A stretch of DNA of 64,000 nucleotides from Cristatella mucedo. Lineage: Eukaryota; Bryozoa; Phylactolaemata; Cristatellidae. The notes below the pieces were generated by a model. The model was given only the letters and a program-made list of their open reading frames with translations, was not told the origin of the DNA and did not search any database. Location: assembly GCA_009760855.2 (NCBI GenBank), contig WPIO01000020.1, positions 4,785,501-4,849,500 on the forward strand. The letters are read 5' to 3'. A program made the position numbers and the translations under genes. This document shows, in pieces, positions 57,186-64,000 of the stretch (its first letter is position 1; each line of letters begins with the position of its first letter).

Positions 57186-59454
57186 CCGCCGCAGCCGCTC
57201 TCGCACCGGTGACCAGGTTGGGTCGTCGAAGCCGGCCGCGCCTACGCCGGCCGACGCACTGCCGTGCGGGCTACGCTTGCGAGAGCGCGCTTCGGCGTGT
57301 CGCGCGTCGAAAAAAGTGAGCCCATTGTTTTCCGATTCTTGGCTCGTTCACGCTCGATTGATGCTGCAGCGGTCGCCGACGCGGCATGGGGCGCGATCGA
57401 CCGCGGCGGATGCTGAGCGGCGGTAGTTAAGGGCGCCGGAGAGGCGTGGATACGAAAATCTCGAGGACTCTCGCGAGACCCAAAGTGCGCGACTTGTAGC
57501 CTCCGGGCGGTGCAGTAAACAAAAAAATTTTACCGGTCCCGTTGAAAAAAAAATCAATATAGGCAACAACGGCAAGCCTTTGGAGGCAGTGCTGCGATGC
57601 TCGCTGAGGACGAATGATACCAGCGCCCCGCGCCGCCGGCCGCCGTCGCCGTCTTCGCTAAGAGCGCCCTAGCCGAATTGCACGGGCGTCGTCTTTGGGC
57701 GAGCCGCTCCCGGCACGGCGTCCGCCGCGTTATTCGCACCGACTTCGAGGTGAGGGCGCGGCCCGGCGCGCGTAGCGTGCCGCATGGCGCTGCGTCGAGC
57801 ACCGCAGGTTGGTGCTGGGGCGGCGGCGGCAGGTCCCAACGTAGACGAGCGGCGGTCTGCGCTAGAGTCCCCGAAACTCCCGGTTCCCCGGGCCGGCTTC
57901 GGTCCGGACGAACTTGCTGCGGCGGTGCGCATTCTGCGGACGGTCGGCGCAGTGACGAGCGCCCTTATGACGGACGGAAGCGGGCAGCCGCCTGCAGTCA
58001 CCTGCAGTCGCAGCCGTCCCAGGCCGAGCCTCTAGGACCGCGGTCGTTGGCCAGTCACCGGTCGGTCGTCATTCGGTCGTCGCTCGGCTGACTGCTACCG
58101 ACCGGTAGACCTACGCAAACAGGGCTTCCTTCCCCCAAGCGTCGCCGCCGTCTGCTATCGCCCGCCAGGCTGTCTTTTGGGCGCGCAAAAGCAGAGGCAG
58201 CAGCCGCGGCAGCAGCCTTCTCGCGCCACGCCTCGGCCGCGGTGAGGCCACGGGCGCAGCAGCACAGCGTCGGGTGCGGTGACTGACGAAGCGCAGCGCT
58301 GGCCAGCACGACCGGCGGCAGGCACCGCGACACGGGGGGGGGGCCGCTGCGATGAGCACCGCGTAGACGCCAGCTGACGCGTAGACGTAGACGCACGCAA
58401 GCGCAAGCTCGCATCGGGAACGTGCGATTCCACGCATGTTTTGCTCGCCGCCTAGACCGCCGCGCGCCGCCAGGACGGACCGAAGCCTCTTTAAACGTCA
58501 CCTGCCACGCAGCTTTATGGTACTGAACCTGCATGCTGCTGAAACGAACGTGCGTCAACGGGAGATATTCTGGCGGCCCATTGACGCAGCCCCGTTTAGA
58601 CGTCCGGGCGCTTTAAGCCCTCGCATAGCGTCCCGTATGCCGTTCCTTTCTCGGCCCCCCTCAATCGGTCGTCCGCCGCCGCCGCCGATCGGAAGTTGAC
58701 TTGGCTGTCGAGCATCCGCCGGCTGCCGTACTGCCATCGGTCGCCGGCCGCCGCAGCTGATGCGAGCAACAATCCTCGAGCGAGCTGGAAGGACAGGGCG
58801 CTTGGCAACGGCAGCGACCGTCTGGGGCGCCGCGGGTCTTGCGCTTTCAGCTGCTTCGCGGAAGCCGGCTTCTGGCAGAGCGTCGTCAGAGAGGACGGAG
58901 AGAGGACGGCGCGTGTTTTACCTTGCTCCGCAGCCGTGCACGCATCGGCTAACGAGTTCGGTCGCATTAGAACCTGGAAAGCGCCAGCCTCAGCATCCGT
59001 CTTGCGATTGTAAGAAACTCGATGAGAATTCGGAAGCGGCCTCGAGAGCGATACTGCCTCGCGATGGGATGTGGTCGTGCCAGCGCCCCTTCAGTTATCT
59101 CTGGCTCCTCTGTCGGACGGTGGCTGGGAATACGGTGGAGCATAGCCGAGGCAGCTCCAGCTGAAAGTGTCTCACACAGCAGCCCACCCGGTGTGGTTGC
59201 ACTCTTTCGGCCGCTCTATTTGTGCTCGAACCGCAGAGCTGCTATTGACGTTCACTTCCAGTGTCGCGTGGCCAGCGTTGACGGTGTTTTAAGGCGGTGT
59301 GACTTTTCTTCCCGTCCTGTCTTCAGCTGTGATAGCCCAAGTTGAGTTTGGCCCGTATTAAATATCCGGCTGATATTCTAACTAGTTCTACCTTAATGTC
59401 AGGTGTTTATTTTCGATTTATGTGGAGTAAATGTAGAAGCTTACCGGGCAGAAA

Positions 59455-59588
59455 AAATATAATCCATTTGCATGGCACTCTGAGAGAACTCAATCCCTTG
59501 CCAGACGCTGTACATGTGCCTCGGGCTCGAGCCCACCATCTCGGTCAGACCTCGGTTGAGGAGAGCACATTAACCACTGGCCCACAGC
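59455..59588 (-). repeat. SINE-A copy, reverse, within the CpG block
   Basis: atataatccatttgcatggc, actctgagagaactcaatcc, cttgccagacgctgtacatg, cctcgggctcgagcccacca and a decayed head to about 59588. Confidence 0.8.
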
Positions 59589-61344
59589 ACTGCATGAGTC
59601 CGGCGAGCTTGGACAGTACTGCATTGGCTAGTGCAACTCCCTGAGCCAGAAGACCCGATGGGAGAACTCGTGGGCCACCCTGCGGTGGTTTCGGTTTGTG
59701 CCGAGTCAGTGTCGTCAGGGTCTGTTGTGGCCGTTAAAGGGAGACAGTGAGGCATGTTGAGAGTATGAACTCTCCTCTTTCGAGCTGAGCTCCTGCGATC
59801 AGCCTACAGCGGAGCCGTAGCTGCTGCTGCACGCTGCCGAACACGTAGAGCCCACAGAGAGCGAGAGACGAACCAACCTTGCGATCGGCGATCGCCATCG
59901 GTCCTCGCGGCGACCGTTATCTCGCCTGCGTTGACCATTGGAACGCTAGCTCGGAGCCGTCGCCGACTGAGGGGCTGAGTGGTCTAGCGTATGTCTCGTG
60001 AGAAAAAAACCCGAGGCCACCCCATTTCACCCAGACAGCTTCGCCCCACCCAGCTGCCGGGCCCAAGCTGAAGGCGCTGCGAAGGCGTCCTGAGCGCTGG
60101 GCAGTCGCACAGCCGTTTTCGCGCTGGCCTCGACACCACAGCCGTCCTTAGGGCGGGTGGCGAGAGGGACAGGCGAGCCGCGATGAAGAACGCCTGTTTG
60201 ACGTAGATACCGCAGCACACTCCGATACCGGCACGCCCTCGGCTGAGAGAGGCGGCAGGAGAGAGGCTGCTTTGGCCTGCTCGGACGCTATCAAGTGAGT
60301 GAGCTACGACGAACGTACCGTTATCTGGCGCCCTGCGAGCCGGCGTCTGAGCGCTGCCCGCGAACGGGCAGCTGGGACTGTCAGCTGCATGCAGCGCTCA
60401 GAGGGAGTTCAGGCGATCGAAGGTTCGGAGTTAAGTAGTAAGAACGAAATCGCTGTCTCCGCCCACTCATCAATCGCTAGGAGCTACATGTAGTTGGGAA
60501 TTTGTAGCTGCCGGCAGTCAAGTAGCAGTATTATGCAGTCCTACTGCCTGCCTGGGGATACGCTGGTTGCTTCGTGGGGTGGGGGGTGGTGGTAGGCAGA
60601 AGCTTTCCAGGCGGGCTCGCTAGCTAAGCAGCAAAGCAGATTGTAGGCAAGCGATTGTCCCCTTCCGCTGGTGTCGGACGGCGATCGCCTCCTCTGCGAC
60701 TTGTGCACCGAGCAAAATCTCGAGAGCTGGGTGATTCGGCCGGCGTGTACCTGGGCACCACGAGAGCGCTCGCGGACGCACGCGTGAACACGCTCGAGAG
60801 CAGCAGTGGTGTAGTGCGTTAATGCACGCCGACGATGCGAAAAGGTCGATGTTTATGTATCGCTCCCATTAGCAGCACTGGTGTTTGTGTGCAAAGCATC
60901 GGCCTAGGACGGTACGTTCTGCCTGCCCATCTCGAGTGCCTTGTGCAGCCTCCACCGGCCGATTGTAAACACCCGGACGTCAAATGCCGGCATCGTTTGC
61001 GTTAGCTGCACACTATTCCCTTGCTAGTTCACCGATTCTCCGTGGCGAACGGAGCGACGCAGGAATGAGTTCGCAGCACGAACGGGTTAGCTTGCTCTCG
61101 AGCAGTGGGGGAAGCAGACGCTGGCCTGCCCGACGCATTCTGCTCACTTGGCCCTTAAGGCAAGCCATCTGCTCAAGCCATCGGTCGCCTAAGGCCAGAG
61201 TGATCGGCGATAGTAGGTTCTCACAGTTTTAGATGTGCTGAGAATTTTCGGCCTCAATATGATCTCGTCAGTAGCTGAGGGCATGCACTCAGGGAATGCC
61301 ATCCCTCTTGGTAAATCAGCAGCCGACTCGAACCGACTTTCCGG

Positions 61345-61440
61345 TCATTTAATAGTATATTTGTTTGTATAGCACCATCGGAGAACTTAATCTCTTTCTA
61401 GGTATTGTATACATGTTTCAAAGGAAATATGGTTGCAAAG
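61345..61440 (-). mobile_element. LINE-A/SINE-A-type 3' tail, reverse
   Basis: tatttgtttgtatagcacca, tcggagaacttaatctcttt, ctaggtattgtatacatg and tttcaaaggaaat keep the LINE-A end order (acatttgctgcaaagggaaa). Confidence 0.7.
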
Positions 61441-61672
61441 AAAGCATGGTTTGCCAACAGACAAGGTTCAATCCCGGCCCGTGCTCTGCTCTCACTTCCG
61501 TTCTCAGCCGACTTTTTAGCCGAAGAAGTGAAGCAGCCATCTTCGATCGGTTTCCCTGTCACACGTCACGTCGTTATAGACACCTGCAATGAAGGGATGC
61601 CAACATGCATAGTCAAATGCAAAGTCAAAGCAATGAGCACCAGTGCTAGCTGGGCAATGGTCCTAGACCAGC

Positions 61673-61706
61673 TGAGATTGTATCACTGTCTGAGATTGTA
61701 TCACTG
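61673..61706. repeat. 18-bp tandem duplication
   Basis: ctgagattgtatcactgt occurs twice in tandem, with the first unit starting at about 61673. Confidence 0.85.
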
Positions 61707-62644
61707 TGTCACGTGAATATTTCCAGATTCGTGTAATGTTTCAAGACTCACCTGGCACTGAGATAGGTTGGCTACCTTTCGGTTATTGTTTCTTGCTTGC
61801 ATCGTTGGCCAGGCTCGATGCCCCAAACCCTGATTGGATTCATAAATGCTGCCACAGCTCCATATCCAGCTAGAGATAAGGGGCTCCAATCTGCAGCACC
61901 TCCACATGCCTGCACAGTGTCAGTGGTCTAGCACGTGATGAGTGTACAAGCCGAGCAAATATCAACCAGGAGTTTGCTATTGCTGCTTGTCCGTAGCTTG
62001 TCAGCAGGGATCGGGCTTCCAATTCTTCTGCTTCACGGCGAATAATGTCAGTGCAGAAAAGGTATCTGTTGATGCACCAGTAATGCAAGTGTTCATCCCT
62101 ATTTGGAATCATTCAAGTCCTTGAGGTAGTCTAGAATCATTAAACTAGCCTGTTGTATATAAACAATTACCGAAAATTGCTACCTAAAATCTGCCCAGCT
62201 TTCTACTTTTGCGCCACTGCCTGCAAGAGCCGTCCTAGGAAAATGTTCGCATCATTGCACCAGCCCTGGCAGCCCTTGAATTGTACCACCAGCACGCGTT
62301 GCATAAGCTTCTTCCTTACTTAGGCAGCACGTGCCACCGGCCAATGCTGCAGCCTCCTTCACCCAGTCCAACGTAAAGACCGGACAAGGGCGTACATTCA
62401 TTCAGTAGGCTGCGCAGGGAGAAGTGTTAGTTTGGCAATGCCAGTTTCGGACCCCTGGCTCGAAAGCAGCCTCTCGCCACTGAAGTGAATGCGTCAATCG
62501 CAGTGTCGCGCCGGTTGTTCGCTTTCGGGGCTGCGTTGTTCACTTGTTCACCTTCAACCGCTTGAGAGTGGCGTCTGCCCGTGTGTAAGCATGCGACGTG
62601 GGAGAATGGCCTTCAGCAAACACTCAAGGTGCTGGCATCACCAG

Positions 62645-62856
62645 CGTCCAAATGCTAAGCAACAATCGCGTATGGTAACGTCGGGCTATTGGTATGGAAT
62701 CCTGCCGAGCTGCAACGGCAGTAGCTCTCATACCACACAGCCGCACTACCTTGCGCAAGATTCTAGTCTAGACGAATCCATCCAGGAATCCATCGATGAT
62801 CTGTCCTTGCCAGGTTCGACGGAAGGTGGCTGTTCCCAAAATAGGTCCAAGGAAAG
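62645..62856 (+). other. Weak coding-exon candidate
   Basis: It lies between an AG at 62643-62644 (tcaccag) and a donor-like aaag|gtgaag at 62857. The frame reads RPNAKQQSRMVTSGYWYGIL, an S/T-rich part and SSLDESIQESIDDLSLPGST. The acidic amphipathic run looks protein-like, but no family is recognised and there is no pyrimidine tract. Confidence 0.2.
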
Positions 62857-63076
62857 GTGAAGAGTATGCCACCATCCAAGGTCTTACAAAATACTGGGCT
62901 GCCTCACGACGTCAGCTTAAGACGTTTTGCAGCGCTGAGTCTTCGACAACCCTATCCACCCGCCCGACGGGCTGCAGCACCCAAAGCTGATATCAGGGTG
63001 AGACAATTCGCAGCTCCCAGCTCGCTGCTACAAGGCAGACCGGGGCACGGCATATTCCAGAACGCGGCAGGCTATT
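62857..63076 (+). other. Weak coding-like frame following the previous candidate
   Basis: A different frame from 62645-62856 is open to TGA at 63074-63076 (SMPPSKVLQNTGLPHDVSLR, RQPYPPARRAAAPKADIRVR). A good donor-like cagg|gtgaga lies at about 62997. No family is recognised. Confidence 0.18.
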
Positions 63077-63787
63077 GAGGATGACATATCATGCCAGCGC
63101 TGTGTGCCTACCGCTGGCCTCCCTGGCAGTACCCCTCAGAGGTAGCATTAGGGAGGGATGCCTGGGTCTCAGTAGAATGCCCGGCGTCAGGAAGTGAGCT
63201 GTACTCAAGATCGGAGAAGCTGGGAAGATAGCTGCTGCAAGTAGTGCGCTGCCTCACTCGCCACACAGCTGGTGACACTCTGCTGCAGTCAGGCAGATTG
63301 CCATTAGCCATTGCCGTTAGCTAGTTTGTGAGCAACTTGTAGGCAGCATGTGCAGCTCCTACATCGTGGCGCACCCTGGTCTACAGCTGCCAGCCCACTG
63401 TGCAGCCGGCAACTGGCTGTCACTACCAACACACCTTGCTAGAGTGCCTGCCTCACCTGCCCTGACTCCCGGCTGGGCAGCTGCATTGTGGAGCCGGCCC
63501 TGTGTAGGGCCTTTGTACACACTAGCCGCCGGGTCCTCGTGTGACCGGACAATGGGCTGTCAGGCGAAACTTTGCTCTAGAAGCCATTGACGTCAGCCGA
63601 CGAATTCTTCGGCCGGTTTTGAAAACAAGAGCAATTATAAGTCTACATTGAGGACGTAATAACCGCCGCACTGTCGAGCTGCTCGCTTGTAGAAGAAGCC
63701 CCTAGAGTGGTTCTTTGGCATGCCTGCCTAGATCATGATTGAGTCGAAGCCACAGTAGTGCTTTTCTCTGCACTGCACACACTGGGT

Positions 63788-63908
63788 GCTGCTGCTGCTG
63801 CTACTCCGGCTGCTGCTGCTGCTACTCCGGCTGCTGCTGCTGCCCATGCAGAAGCTCAAGAAGCACTCAGCTACTTTGGTAGTGGCAATCAGCCGCTGCG
63901 GCTCCGGT
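63788..63908 (+). other. Poly-Ala/Thr-Pro coding-like stretch with (GCT)n
   Basis: Two 24-bp units (five GCT, ACT, CCG, GCT...) give AAAAATPAAAAATPAAAAAH, then AEAQEALSYFGSGNQPLRL and a donor-like cg|gtagga. The frame is open back to TGA at 63740 but no acceptor is evident. It could equally be a trinucleotide repeat in non-coding DNA. Confidence 0.2.
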
Positions 63909-64000
63909 AGGAGGCAGTACTCACCAGTCGCTCCCATTTCTGTGGGTAATCAGCAGGAGATATCGGCCCACGTGTAGGCTGCTTCAGACGCCCTGCTGCC

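Larger units (their letters stand above)
56120..61150. promoter_or_regulatory. CpG-dense block (CpG-island cluster)
   Basis: CG dinucleotides are frequent throughout, in sharp contrast to positions 1-20000. The densest parts are 56140-57330, 57570-58560 and 60300-60900. Many long frames are open on both strands at once (for example at 56300-56570 and 58055-58560), which is a composition effect. The block may hold promoters and 5' exons of genes beyond or across it, but no exon could be assigned. A SINE-A copy interrupts it at 59455. Confidence 0.5.
61707..64000. other. No certain gene
   Basis: Apart from the three weak coding-like stretches, frames on both strands are short and unrelated to known proteins. 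No LINE or SINE copy was recognised here. Confidence 0.4.

Noticed and set aside
56180-58560. Arg/Ala/Pro-rich frames of 100-167 codons in the CpG block
   Set aside because: Long frames are expected in GC-rich DNA, several overlap on both strands, and none has a recognisable domain.

Overview
The window reads as nuclear DNA of an invertebrate animal. Genes are split by GT-AG introns of 0.4 to 6.5 kb. The one clear host gene is a metazoan-type DHHC palmitoyltransferase. The rest is mostly intergenic DNA with tRNA-derived SINEs, decayed non-LTR retrotransposons (LINEs), hAT transposase fossils and long microsatellites. There are no bacterial-style operons, ribosome-binding sites or CRISPR arrays. 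The species cannot be named from sequence alone.

Layout. Positions 1-6849 are gene-poor and hold two SINE-A copies, LINE 3' fragments and (CT)n and (GA)n microsatellites. Positions 6850-19085 (+) hold the 3' part of a ZDHHC14/18-like protein S-acyltransferase gene in five exons: 6850-6987, 7395-7546, 8633-8947, 12242-12332 and 18880-19085. Their phases join without a break (900 nt plus two leading bases, 299 codons and a stop). The upstream exons, which encode the first two membrane helices and the start of the Cys-rich domain, were not found and probably lie before the window. Positions 19086-31320 become AT-rich, with LINE-A remnants, SINE-A remnants, a mariner-like hairpin and a hAT transposase fossil (28310-29140, -). 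Positions 31321-50705 are dense in two LINE families. LINE-A has a (ATT)n tail and its best copy is 39383-40765. LINE-B has an (ACATT)n tail and its best copy is 31321-32392. This stretch also holds a probable LTR end with an 81-bp duplication and a composite element with inverted GGACATTTCCCC termini (45776-47345). That element contains TTTAGGG-type telomere-like repeats interrupted by a LINE-A insertion. Positions 50650-52300 (-) are a second hAT fossil. Positions 56120-61150 form a large CpG-dense block like a promoter or CpG-island cluster, without a gene I can name. Positions 61200-64000 are ordinary sequence with two weak coding-like stretches.

How the parts relate. The mobile elements show a likely parasite-of-parasite relationship. 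SINE-A (tRNA-like head) carries a 3' tail that matches the hairpin-forming 3' tail of LINE-A, so LINE-A reverse transcriptase probably mobilises SINE-A. A second tRNA-headed family, SINE-B, has a different hairpin-like tail, and no partner LINE for it is visible here. Most copies are 5'-truncated and decayed. The LINE-A copy at 39383 is the best preserved, with an uninterrupted reading frame over the catalytic palm, including the YADD motif.
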